Source: Micrasema longulum (Eukaryota; Arthropoda; Insecta; Trichoptera; Brachycentridae). Taken from it: a DNA stretch of 64,000 nt. Shown piece after piece: positions 45,205 to 55,790 of this stretch. The position numbers and the translations under genes are program-made. Every line of letters starts with the position of its first letter. Positions within the stretch are counted from its first letter, which is position 1. Location: positions 124,001 through 188,000 of the forward strand of contig JAGVSM010004011.1 in the NCBI GenBank assembly GCA_022494885.1, in the 5' to 3' direction. Under the pieces are notes generated by a model. The model did no database searches, had not been told where the DNA came from, and was given only the letters and a program-made list of their open reading frames with translations.

Positions 45205-45350
45205 GAAAGCTACTAGTCTGACGATGTTGATCACGGCGAAACCACTGGTAAAAATTGTAAATAGAAGTGGAATTAAAGTGAACTCGTATTTTTATCATTA
45301 AAATTAAAATGCAGTTCCACCAAGAAATGTCAGTAGAAAAATTAAATCTT
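45205..45350 (+). repeat. Structured CTGACGA-stem-GAAAC repeat with unique tail
   Basis: CTGACGA at 45218-45224 is followed by T, then GTTG-ATCA-CGGC, then GAAAC at 45238-45242. TACTAGT (45211-45217) and ACTGGTA (45244-45250) pair fully and close the structure. The following 100 bases (AGAAGTGGAATTAAAGTG, GCAGTTCCACCAAGAAATG) repeat at 20050-20135. This looks like the end of a retroelement, possibly Penelope-type; the assignment is inference. Confidence 0.6.
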
Positions 45351-46497
45351 ATTAAAATATAAACCTGAAGATCTTACACGTAAAATAATGATAAAAGGTT
45401 GTTTTATTTATAAAGGTAAAATGTAAGCAATAGTTTAAGTAGTTTTAAAACATTCAAAACCTACAGTTTACACATAATATTTTAATTTAAGATACGTTAA
45501 TGATAAGACACGACGGCGACGTGTATCGAGGGCACGACTTTCTGGATCCGTTACGAAATACAATGTCATTAGATCTTGGTCAAGGGAACTTAATCCTTGT
45601 CTCAAATACCGCCCCGAGTCATTACACGTATAATAATATTTTTTTCTTCATATTCTCTATTAAATTAAATTTACACATTATAACAATATTAATACATTAT
45701 AAAGAAAACAAAGTATTAACATATATTTTGTCCCGATAAACTATTCAATAATAGTTTGTCATCGGGTGCTCAGACATAAGTTTTAATTAATAATCAAATA
45801 AAAAAAGAGTACAGACATAATACAGTATACGTATAAAATAAAATAATGAACAGATAAAAATATTTTAAAGAAATTTAAAAAAAAATAAGTAAGAAAATAG
45901 AGTAAAATAATACAATTAAAATTAAGGAATAGCAATTTACTTGAATATATTTTTAATATAATAAAAAAATTAAACACATATTAATAGTGTGTGCTCATAA
46001 AATGTAATCAAAACAAGATAAAAAATAAAACAAAGTAAATCGAAAATTTCAATTCATATCTACAGAAAAAATAAAAATACTAAGAAAATTAAAAGTACCT
46101 ATTCAAACTAAGATCTAAAAAATGTAAATAAAATAAGAAAGAAATAAAAGAAAAGATTAACCTAAGAAAATAACAAAAATGTATTCAATGAGCGATAAAA
46201 AAATATTTTACATAAATAATAAGTCAATATGGGAACGTTCTGTCTACTAACCACTTACGTAATAAAAACAAAATTTTATTAATTAATTATATTAAATGCA
46301 ATAATAACTATTAAATAGAAGTTTCGGTGGACAGTATTTAAATGCCACTGTGTTAGAAAATATACATGTCAAAGAAAATGTACTCATAGTTCAGCATTTG
46401 ATCCAGGCAGAGGAAAACTGGTCTCACCCTGGAGCTGCCCAAACACTAGGTTCGGATATCGTGCTTTGGCCGTAGTCGGCCCCTCTCCATTGAATCA
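45351..46497. other. AT-rich, no firm feature
   Basis: 45740-46370 is extremely AT-rich and stop-dense. 46390-46500 is GC-richer (GATCCAGGCAGAGGAAAACTG, GTAGTCGGCCCCTCTCC) with no identity. The + frame 45500-45739 is unassigned. Confidence 0.35.
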
Positions 46498-46872
46498 ATT
46501 TGGAAGTTCAGTGCTCCGGGAAATAGGATTTAAAAATGTTTACTTACACGCGGTAAAAAATTAAGCAGTTAATTGTACGACCAAGTTTCTCGAAAATGCA
46601 TGAAAAAATTAATAAAAATCAACAATTTTGAACTACGTCACAAATTCTTCCGAATTAACCAATGATGGAGTGATGTAATAGGTTTCCGGGAAGCCAACTC
46701 ACTAATCAGTAGAGCTCACCGACTAGAACATGTGACCTCAAGGGCGGAGTAATTTAAAAATTACAAAACTTGAAATAATCAATGCGCTGATAATACGACA
46801 CATGAAAACATATTTTTTTTGCATAGTCTATTAACAAATACGTATTTTTTTTTAAACCAATGAATTACTCAT
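46498..46872 (-). mobile_element. Family S inverted-repeat element, full-length copy
   Basis: GGAAGTTCAGTGCTCCGGGAA starts it and CCAATGAATTACTCAT ends it. ACGCGGTAAAAAATTAAGC, GGGCGGAGTAATTTAAAAAT and ATGCGCTGATAATACG match 35411-35818. Length is about 375 bases. Confidence 0.72.
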
Positions 46873-46879
46873 GCTTTCT

Positions 46880-47095
46880 TGCGCATTATAGACAGTCCCA
46901 GTCAGTTCAGATCTCAACTGAAATCCCATTTCTTTCGTTTATAATATCCTCAATTTTAAAATCAGAAAGTTTAACATATGTAGTGTTGGCTTAGTAAGAA
47001 TGTACGTTTTAATATAGGTACAGAATTGCAAAGCGCCCTTAGGGTAATTTTTCACAAAAATGGTGCTATATCAGCCAAATCTTTTCATTATTAAT
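46880..47095 (+). mobile_element. L2-like LINE C-terminus with 3' tail
   Basis: The + strand reads DSPSQFRSQLKSHFFRL then a stop at 46942-46944, the exact type of ending of L2/CR1 RT proteins (FRSxLKxHFFRL). About 90 bases on, GCAAAGCGCCCTTAGGGTAA and AAATGGTGCTATATCAGCC form the tail. The tail matches that of the internally repeated elements at 19520, 33725 and 43844, making this the coding partner of that tail family. Confidence 0.78.
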
Positions 47096-48039
47096 GTACT
47101 TTAGTCGGAAAGCAGTCTCGTGATGGTGTTGCGGACTCCGTACTCATATTTTTCCCAAGCAGTTTTCAATATATTTTTATGCCAAAGTTTACTGTCTCTA
47201 TACACGAACAGTGTTGGAAAAGTAAGAGAATTTCGACTATGGATCTTCATGAACTTATTTAAGGAAATCCGGACTTTTGAGACATCAACAGACCATAAAG
47301 CAAACCCGCCATTTATATATTTAAACGTTTAGTGTATACTGCACTGTGCGGCTTTATTGGTACATATCAATTTCTTACAACTAACAACTTTAAAAAAAAA
47401 ACTTTTACGGCCAACTACAATAATGAAATATTAAAAAAAAACTTTTTTTGAAAAATAATTGTTTGCGTGTCCAGGCGGAAGAAGCATACAGTTATGTGGG
47501 TGAAATAGAACCAGAACCCTAGTTCTATTTCGCTGGCTTATTTTTTTCGATGGCACTTTCAGGTAAAAATCCTGAAAAAGATATTCGAGTGGAGAAAAGT
47601 TCGTCTTGTAGTAGTATCATGTTGATCATGAAAATAAAATATACACTTCCAATATTCCGCAACTGCTCCCTAATTGGGAAACATTTTAGCGTCCACAAAC
47701 AGCCTCAAGGCTTTTCCCGTTAGTAACATTATTATAAACGTGGTCGATGTATTTGTATATTTTATTATTGTATTTTAACATGTATGTGAAATTCACCACA
47801 TTTAAATTTGAAATCATACCCCTTTAGGTAATAGAAAGTTTTATCTCAGGAGAGTTAAAAGAACAAAGCAGAAATGAACTTTAAACATCAATCTTCATAA
47901 CACATTTTCCGCCAGTAAATTTATGTATTTTAATAAGAATCGCGGCCTTACTTTATAATACGCTTGTATTCCGATATTCTCTGCCTGGATTACAACACCA
48001 GACCCATGATGCTTTACAAACCACAGGTATTTACCATTT
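47096..48039. other. No recognised feature
   Basis: AT-rich. GAAATAGAAC and GTTCTATTTC at 47500-47530 make a small hairpin. AGTCTCGTGATGGTGTTGCGG at 47116 is faintly like a SINE head but has no B box. Confidence 0.35.
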
Positions 48040-48310
48040 GCGTGTCCCTAAAGTTATGTTATTTTTTTATAAATAGTTTTTTTATGAGAATACGAATTAT
48101 CCAAAAAATGCTTAGAAGCGCCCCGTAATATCTGCCGTCTTCGGACGTATGGTATTCAAATATGATAAATATTTTTGAAAAACGCAAAAGATACTGTCAA
48201 AAAAAAAATTGTTCTCATTCTCTTACATAAAAAAAATCGGCTCAGTTTTAGAGTGCGAAAATTGGAAATACGAGTTAATTTGTCGATTTTAGTTTTTCTC
48301 GCAATATCCG
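48040..48310. repeat. Dispersed repeat shared with 2995-3300
   Basis: Same order of blocks as the first copy (GCGTGTCCCTAAAGTTATG, GAAGCGCCCCGTAATATCTG, CGGACGTATGGTA, AATCGGCTCAGTTTTAGAG). No ends or coding are seen. Confidence 0.6.
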
Positions 48311-48444
48311 AGAGGCGTCTACGAGAGTGGCAGAAAAACTATGTTTAAATACCTAGGTATGCATCAAATTGCTCTATACCGCATATCCTCTTAAGGTTGT
48401 TGCAGTCTAATAAAAAGTATAGTAATCATACAATCTCGGCATAT

Positions 48445-48800
48445 TGTGTCTAAGTTTCGCTCAACAAAGTTTGGCAGTAGGTCTTTGGAAAATATTGGCC
48501 ATTCCAAATATAATAAACTGCCTGATGAGCTAAGACACGAAAAACTCAATAAAAAATCCAGGAGTGTCGCAATTAAAAAACATTCCTTAAATCTTTTTGA
48601 TATTGATTAATTATTAATGTAGTTTACATAAGATGGTGTTTTATGTTTCTTTTACAATAATGTTTTATTTTTATTTCGGATGTATTAATTTGTATGATGT
48701 TATGTATCGTCAAAAAAATGTTTTTTCTTATTTACGATCCCAAATGAGTTTCTAATAACTCCTGGGAGTATAATATGTAATTTTTGTATTATATGTTTTA
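48445..48800 (+). mobile_element. CR1-like LINE C-terminus and 3' end, copy 2
   Basis: An uninterrupted + frame reads SKFRSTKFGSRSLENIGHSK, YNKLPDELRHEKLNKKSRSV and KKHSLNLFDID before a stop at 48608. The UTR contains ACGATCCCAAATGAG and AATAACTCCTGGGAGTATA, as in copy 1 at 22060. It is the better preserved copy. 5' truncated. Confidence 0.82.
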
Positions 48801-49810
48801 TTAATAATAAAAAATTTAAAAAAACGTGGTTGTTTCAAAATCACACTATCCGAGACTATCACAGACGTCCGATATGAGATTTAAAAAATTGCTGAAAACG
48901 TACTGTAGAAATAAAAGATTTTCAACCAAATCGTTATTATTTAAAAAGTGGGAAAAAACATAATTCCATCAAAAATGGTTTGAACTAAAATATTTAAACG
49001 ATCTTTAATTCATTTATTTTATTTTTTGAATAGCGCAATTTTCATGGAACGTTGTTTTAAAATGGCAAAATTGTATTTTTTCCGTACTTTTTATCAGTAT
49101 TTAAAGTAAAAGTAATAGCAGTTTAAAAAAAATATATAAATGTATTCTTTGTTAAAAGTAATGCTAACTCATTGTAAAACTTTTTAATGTCGAAATAAGC
49201 TTATCTTAAATTCGTCGAAAAGAAAACGTTACTTTTTATATAAAAAGGCAGATTTTTTACAGCAAGGTTTTTCAAACACGTAAACAATAAAATGCCACCA
49301 TGTTACCTTACTTTCTTAATCTCAGATACGAGTCACAAAAAGCGTCTACGAATTTGCTGACCAATAAATCCCAAAAGATGCTAGCCTTAGATTTGCTATG
49401 AATAAAATAATCAATGAGGCACCACTGAGTTTAAAAACGACGCGTAGCCGACGTCGGCGTCGGTGACGCCGCCGGCGCCAACTTGTAGGCTGAAAGATTG
49501 TATTTTTATATATCTATATGCAAAACCCATTTAAAAAAAACAACATAACATTTACGATCTTTTGTTAAAATTGTTTCTTTAACTCGTAATCCCCTTTTTA
49601 CGATCTATTTTCAGGTAGTTATTACGTTGTTAGACATGTCATGTAATTTAAGCATGTCTCGTCTTCTACCGTGGTTTGAGTTGCCATTTAAAATTATTTA
49701 GACGCGTCTGCTAAGGTTTTATATAAAACCATTTTACACCATTCACGTACATATATATAAACATATTTAATGAACATATTTATGGATCGTTCGTTGTGAT
49801 TTGAATTAAT
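48801..49810. other. No feature; one GC palindrome cluster
   Basis: AT-rich except 49440-49490, where GCCGACGTCGGCGTCGG and GTGACGCCGCCGGCGCC give overlapping palindromes. No frame. Confidence 0.4.
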
Positions 49811-50749
49811 ATGTTATTGGATTGGTTGTTCAACATATACATCGATAACTGTATGAAAGAACTGAAAGATTTAATAATGGGAGCAAAAATGAATGGTATA
49901 ACTGTTAACTGTCTTCTGTATGCGGATGATGCCGTGCTTCTTGTTAGCAGCAAAGAAGACCTTCAATTCTTAGTAACAAAAGTCTACGAGGTATGCAAGA
50001 AAAGCGATTTTCTTATGAATGTTGATAAATCGAAAGTGATGGTTTTTGAAACGGATGAAAATATAACTAAATGTGAGATCAGCGTGAACGGAGATATTCT
50101 GAATCAGGTAGAAGAATTTGTGTACCTGGGAAGTATGTTTACTAGGGACGGAAAGGCCGATAAAGATATTGAAAGGAGGGTGAGTGCCGGGAACAGGGTG
50201 AACGGTGCACTAAAATCTACTTTGGCAAACAAATGTTTATCGCAGGAGGCTAAACTAGCAGTTCACAACGGAGTTCTAGTTCCAACTCTAATGTATGGGA
50301 GCGAAGTATGGAATTGGAAAAATAATGATGAAAGTAGGTTAGATGCTGTCGAAATGCGATCCCTCAGGCGAATGTGTGGTAAAACGATGTATGATAGGTG
50401 CACAAATGTCGAGATCCGTAAAGTGTGTAAGGCTGAGACATGCATTATTGACAGAATCAAGAAAGGGGTGCTGCGTTGGTTTGGACATGTAGAGCGAATG
50501 GACAGCGAAAGAACGACTAAAAGGATCTACGATGCAAATGTTGATGGATGCAGAAAACGAGGAAGACCGAGAAAGACATGGCACGATCAAGTCCATCAAA
50601 TACTTGAAGATGGACATGTCAAAAGTAGGAATAATCGGCGTGCGTGCATAAGAAGATGTATGAATGTAGAGGAAGCGAGGTCTGTATGCCAAGATAGAGT
50701 GTTATGGCGTTCTATCCTCTCTGCCTACCCCTACGGGGAAACGGCGTGA
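49811..50749 (+). CDS. RTE-type reverse transcriptase, C-terminal part (fragment)
   Basis: The 312-residue frame starts in the RT palm: LFNIYIDNCMKELKD at residues 6-20, then VNCLLYADDAVLLVSSKEDL with catalytic YADD near residues 37-40. FVYLGSMFTRDGKADKDIER (about 99-118) is the RT thumb side. RVNGALKSTLANKCLSQEAK, GSEVWNWKNNDESRLDAVEM, LRWFGHVERMDSERTTKRIY and CRKRGRPRKTWHDQVHQ follow. It ends WRSILSAYPYGETA. Full RTE proteins are about 900-1000 residues with an N-terminal endonuclease, so about two thirds are gone. The ATG at 49811 is only the first in the frame; the element has no known promoter there. It is intact because it is young, not because it is a host gene. Confidence 0.85.
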   Translation: MLLDWLFNIYIDNCMKELKDLIMGAKMNGITVNCLLYADDAVLLVSSKEDLQFLVTKVYEVCKKSDFLMNVDKSKVMVFETDENITKCEISVNGDILNQVEEFVYLGSMFTRDGKADKDIERRVSAGNRVNGALKSTLANKCLSQEAKLAVHNGVLVPTLMYGSEVWNWKNNDESRLDAVEMRSLRRMCGKTMYDRCTNVEIRKVCKAETCIIDRIKKGVLRWFGHVERMDSERTTKRIYDANVDGCRKRGRPRKTWHDQVHQILEDGHVKSRNNRRACIRRCMNVEEARSVCQDRVLWRSILSAYPYGETA

Positions 50750-50768
50750 TGGTTTGTTGTTGTTATTG
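49811..50768 (+). mobile_element. RTE-clade LINE, 5'-truncated (copy 3, longest)
   Basis: The element covers RT motif C onward to the true 3' end (GTGATGGTTTGTTGTTG). Its frame is open for 312 codons. Upstream RT motifs and the AP-type endonuclease are missing, so truncation during reverse transcription near 49811 is likely. Copies 1 and 2 are close relatives. Confidence 0.93.
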
Positions 50769-51736
50769 TATGTTATTGGATAATTTTATGAAAAAAAGTG
50801 TGATTTATTTACGTGCAATAGATTTTTTGTTAATAATTAATTCAATATTAATCATTCCTGGTTCAGTAACGTAGTCAAGGTGTTTTAGCAAAACTTTTTA
50901 TTCCATAAATCTTATTTCATTGCCATTAAAAAATATATGTATGGGTTCATAACAGTGAATTTACTGAGATTTATATGGTAAAATAACCACGTAAACGCCA
51001 TATTCATGGTCCAAAGACGATAAATAGAATTTTAGTATGAAAAATAGATCGGGCAATAATTTAACTATAATTCGTATTACGGGGTCCTAATTTTCAAAGT
51101 GCAAACGATAAAAAAAGGATAATTGAGTAAAAAGGAATCGATAAATCGTTATGTCGGTACTTCATACGTAGTATTAAGGATTCGACATGATTTAAGAGTT
51201 ACAATTTTATTAAGGAAATTTAATAAATAGATCGAATGGCGAATCATTGTAAAATATCTTAAAAAAATGAATATACTGAAGGCAAGAAAAAAACATATAT
51301 TTGAAAATACTATTAGAACCGCTGACATTAAAATAAAAAAAATCAAGTGACTGGTGTAAATTTATTAGATTACATATTTAAAACACAAATACGAGTTTAA
51401 TTAAGTAGATTTTAAAGACATTTGTTTGAGGTAATTATTTAAAATCTACATATTTAATAGCTTAGCATCGTAAAGAAAAAAATATGAAATCAATATACTT
51501 GATTGTATAAACGATTAAATTTTTAATTTATCAAAAATGACCTTCATGTATTTTGTATCAAATATCTAATCAAAAAGTGACTAAAGTAGTTATACAGCAA
51601 TATAATCCATGACATTTTATTAAAATAAATGGTTACTGTAAAAAAATATTAATATAACGAAGAATGAAAAAAACATAAGTACGAAGATAAGGATACAACA
51701 AATTAAAAAAATATATATCATTTTAAAATTCACCAG
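50769..51736. other. No recognised feature
   Basis: AT-rich sequence with no repeat partner or credible frame. Confidence 0.4.
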
Positions 51737-51780
51737 CACATTCGTCCATGCGCTTTGTAGCTGCAAGATGTTGGGCAACC
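51737..51780 (+). mobile_element. Single unit of the internally repeated L2-tailed element
   Basis: TTCGTCCATGCGCTTTGTAG and CTGCAAGATGTTGG match one internal unit of the 19520/33725/43844 family. The L2-like tail is absent; a family T MITE begins 10 bases on. Confidence 0.6.
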
Positions 51781-51789
51781 TATCTTTAT

Positions 51790-52019
51790 CGTCATGATCG
51801 TAGAATAATGACGCATGTGATTTTCTTCAACTGTACAAGAGAGCGGTTTAATTATTTTTTCGACACTTTATGTCACAACTTGATGAGTACAAAAGTATTT
51901 AATATGATACTTGGGTTAGTTGTGTATATATATTTTTTTTCAAACCTGAAGTATAAAGCCTTAATATAAAGTCAATGTCGCGTTATTCGCATATCCGTCG
52001 TTGTTCTACGATCACGACG
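51790..52019 (+). mobile_element. Family T MITE, copy 3 (best preserved)
   Basis: CGTCATGATCGTAGAATAATG and CGTTGTTCTACGATCACGACG are inverted ends of about 24 bases. Length is 230 with no coding. Copies 1 and 2 are reversed. Target duplication is not certain. Confidence 0.78.
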
Positions 52020-52914
52020 ATGTGTACATGTAAATGAATTTTACTAACAAATGATTTCATAGTTAAGTTTTAACTTTAACTATTTACACCATATGGTCAA
52101 GAATTCCAACCATATGCCTTTTGGCTACAATATGTATGGGGATATTTGATGAACAAGTGCCTTTACGAAGATTTTCATTTTCAGAAATGTGTTATCAATA
52201 ATTAGAATTTAAAAATAGTACGAATAATAAAGCATCTGACGTTATGCAACGAATGTAATGTCAGCAAAAATACACATTGACAAATAAATAAAAATCTAGT
52301 AAATTGCTACGAACCCTAAGAAAATGTATTTGTTTTAATACCCGTGAAATAAAAAACAAAATTAATATAAGGCATATGAATTTAATTAATTTGAGAAACA
52401 AGATTATATTAACTTTCACGCGAAGATGAAAAACCTGATTTCAAAAGAGAAAAGTCAAACTTAACTAATGAATATGAAATACACTTAGTATTTCATCGAT
52501 TTAGAAAAATACGTTTTGTATTTAAAAACTATGGTTTTCGTGACAATCTTGAGTCTGGAAGCAGTAAGCTCTTCGCGCGCTTCTTAATTAATATTAAAAG
52601 CTAATTAAAGGAGCGAAGGGTAAAATTTGGAAGGGTGTTAATTTCGTCAAGTGCCAACGTACAGGCTCGTAAAGGGTGAGAAAAATAAATAATTACGGAG
52701 AGCGACCCAACAAAAATAACATTTCTTTATCATAGTGACCTAGTAATTTACACTTGCGTATAAACGGGATGATTCTGTTTGAATGTATTTTGAAAATCAA
52801 AGGACAATGCACACAAGACATTCAAAACAAGAAGTTGAAAAAAATACAAAATTGAGAACTTTATTTTTCCGATCCATATTATGTAGTATAAATTGATTTT
52901 CGTTAAATGTCATT
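52020..52914. other. No recognised feature
   Basis: AT-rich sequence. Confidence 0.4.
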
Positions 52915-53190
52915 ATTATCATCATTCCATGCCGCTCCTTAGTTGGAGCATATGGTGTCCACAAGGAGCCTCTATGCATCTCTATCGGCTGCCGGCTCCT
53001 GTGCATCCTCCCAAGTCAGGTTTGCGTCGCGTAGTTCTGACATAAACTGCCGAAGAACAAAAAGCAGCGGACGTCCAGGACGTCGAGAACCTGATGCCTC
53101 GTAAAGTAGGAAAGCGTGGTTGAAGCTCTCAGGAGGCATAAGCACTATATGGTCCAGCTAACCGTATCGCCTCCGCTTCATGACAGTTGT
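52915..53190 (-). mobile_element. LINE ORF C-terminus and 3' end
   Basis: The minus strand reads MKRRRYG, a stop, then LDHIVLMPPESFNHAFLLYE, ASGSRRPGRPLLFVLRQF and MSELRDANLTWEDAQEPAAD, then LLVDTICSN. This is the 'RRRxxGHVxRMPxxRxxxxxLYxxxxGxRRxGRPxxR' plus 'LxxANLxWExAQxxAxDRxxWRxLV' ending of arthropod endonuclease-RT LINEs. The 3' end carries TATGCTCCAACTAAGGAGCGG and GGAATGATGATAATAATG, matched by the tail of SINE-B. Confidence 0.8.
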
Positions 53191-54509
53191 CACCGGAGTG
53201 TGTTGCGTCCGTTTTCTTATTACTGTATTATTCTCAAAGTCAAACCACCGCACACCAAAGATTCTTCCGAGACACTTGTTAAATTTATCAAAATACATCA
53301 AAATCAGCATTTTAAAGTTACCCACTAAAGACATATTTTTGTATTTTCTTTCATAAATGCTATAAAAGGACAAGTCGCGATTCATTAAAATCGTCTTATG
53401 ATGATTTGAATGCATGCCTCGTTTATTTGTACCATTATTAGAGGAGGATAAAAAATGTGTTTTAGTGAGTAACTCACAAATGCTTATTTTGAAGTTACGT
53501 AGTTGTAGTAAGTACCCCGTGATATTATCATGTATTTATGGATTGCCCTTTTCCAGCATTAAAGGTAGCTTTTCTCGTTCGGTAACGAGTATTTTTTTCT
53601 TGTACGCGGACACCGCCGAGAAGACTCGAGTCCTCAGGTACGCTGTGCGGTATGTAATGGGAAAGCTTAAGGAACCATTTTGAATATTTGATGCTCATGT
53701 ACACTGGTGAAAAAAACACGGGACCCTAGAGGTGTTAGAAAACTTTCTATTTAGCAGTAAATATCAAATTTTAAAAGTGACGAACAATCGCTACTCAGAA
53801 CGATGAAACTTGTTAACGAAAATCAGAGTATATTGGTTTTTTTACCAATCAAATAATAAATTAATATTGAATAATTTAATTACGTCTTCAATTAAAATGT
53901 TCGTCCATTGTATTTATTTGTGTTAGCTTTTTCTTTTATTGCTTCGCTTTTAGTTTTAAGGTAATGTATATATCTGTCTTTTTCGCCATAACGGAAAATG
54001 TTTAAAACGAACTTAAATAAACTTATTAAAGTTAATTTATTAAAATAAATAAAGGAAAACATGGAAGATTAATTGTAGATAGAATGACAAATATCGCCAA
54101 GTGTATAAAGTAATCACTTCAATCGATGAATGACGTACATTATTCTTCTCCTGTGAGAAAATTTCTTGTATGCGCGAAAACATTTTTATTTTTTAAACTG
54201 TTGGTTTCTGAATAACAAAAAGGAATCGCACTTTCTTCACTAATATAATGCGTTGACAGTTTAATGTGTAAATAAACAACGTCTTTTAACAGGTTCACTG
54301 ACGGGCGGTTCATTGGTGGAGTTGGAGCTGGGAAGAATGTTTTAATCCTATCGGCGGAGTTGTCATTATTACGTTTTTCCACAAATATATATATATATAT
54401 GTATATATTTGTTGATTGATTTAGTGTTTATTTTGTAAAGTTCCATATTTAAACTTATAATATAAGAAATCAAACACTGATTTGAGTCTACTGAACACTT
54501 TATTGTATT
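53191..54509. other. No firm feature
   Basis: Mostly AT-rich. The + frame 53414-53683 (89 codons, with LPFSSIKGSFSRSVTSIFFL) is open but unassigned. A TA repeat is at 54386-54400. Confidence 0.35.
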
Positions 54510-54906
54510 ATTATGTTAATAAAATTTGTATAAAACCACTCACCGGCTTTGAAAAATAATGTCCCATTAATTAATAATCAAGTAACTTTCCAATATAGTC
54601 CATTATTCGATATTTCATTGTAATGGTCACCCTACCCTCCCCTCTCCCCTTTTCCTCCTTTTCCGATTATTAATCCTTTTGAAATATTAGCTTCATAAGT
54701 CACTAACCCTCGGTGGTGGCGTAGTGAAGCATGTGTCTAACCTGCATGTCGATTTTATATTTTTGCAAATCTACTATGGTGAAGGTGTGTAGTGGTATTT
54801 GCATGTTGGTGTAGTGTTGTTGTCCTGACGAAGAGACGGGTTACGTCTCGAAACCGGTAGACAGATAAGTCGGTGAGTGGTTTTATACAAATTTTATTAA
54901 CATAAT
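54510..54906. mobile_element. 397-base element with perfect 36-base inverted ends
   Basis: Positions 54510-54545 and 54871-54906 are exact reverse complements (ATTATGTTAATAAAATTTG onward). Inside, CCTCGGTGGTGGCGTAGTG at 54709 resembles a tRNA-like A-box region. CTGACGA-A-GAGACG-GGTTA-CGTCTC-GAAAC lies at 54825-54854, next to the right end. Perfect arms suggest a recent insertion. The class is uncertain: either a foldback MITE or part of a Penelope-type element with its usual inverted terminal piece. Confidence 0.75.
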
Positions 54907-55534
54907 ATTAAAATGTTGGACCACAAAGTTAATGCTTTGAATATTAATAATACTTTATTTTATTTTTATAAATATAAAAACAAAAATTTCGTGACAATTT
55001 TTTCGCCTTGCTGGGGCATTTTCAAACAAATGTGAAGATTAGATGGATTGAATGTCCTTACATAGTTTTATTTCTTATATTATAAGTCTACATGTATATA
55101 TTTGATTCATTTTGCATTTTTTATTACTCGATCTCCGAGAAAATATGATATGTTCGATTTCATACCTGAGATTTAGTCATTCAGGCTGGCAGTGAACGTG
55201 TAAATAAATTTAAAAGAAAAGTAATACATGAATTTTGTAGTGGAAAATGGCTTCATAAATATGTGCTGTTAATTTCGGCGGAAAATAGTTTTGCTCGTCT
55301 AGCCAAATAAATATAATAATTGGCAACAGGCTGAAAAAGTAAACAAAATTAATGGAAGAACATTAATTTTCATGGGATTCCGAACAAATTAAATTATTAC
55401 ATATTGCTTTGTTTTTTAGCTTACGGCCTAGCCACAAAAAGACATAAATTTCCTTCCGACGACACACTGAGTAACCACTGGCATGGTTACGTAAACATTG
55501 ATAGCAAAATTATAAGCATATTATACAGATTATT
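54907..55534. other. No recognised feature
   Basis: AT-rich sequence. Confidence 0.35.
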
Positions 55535-55790
55535 CTTGAGATCCCAGGTTCGATTCCAGGTAAGATCGTCATGAAATATTTTGTCGTCTTCGTGGTATGT
55601 ATGTTTATGTTCCGGACAGCGTCACCATTTACCTCCCGGCTTCTAGAAACAACCTGCCTTCGGTCATGCCGATGGAAAGAGCTTTCAAGCAGCTGAACAA
55701 GATCGATTTAAAGATCGACATCTTTCACATATGGAAAACTATGTTTAAGAGGGAAATAGGCGAAAGTATTATGCCTCCGTAATATCGTGA
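55535..55790 (+). other. B-box-like motif plus short coding-like patch
   Basis: AGGTTCGATTCCAGGTAAG at 55547 holds a perfect Pol III B box, probably a SINE relic. Directly after, ATG at 55570 opens MKYFVVFVVCMFMFRTASPF, which looks like a signal peptide, but the frame stops after about 42 codons. The overlapping frame (55597-55782: LPASRNNLPSVMPMERAFKQ, IFHIWKTMFKREIGESIMPP) is open. Either it is a frameshifted remnant of a small secreted protein gene or it is chance; I cannot identify it. Confidence 0.35.

Noticed and set aside
54825..54900. A working hammerhead ribozyme
   Set aside because: An extra base precedes stem II, stem I is short and wobble-rich, and stem III is at most two pairs; kept only as a hypothesis.
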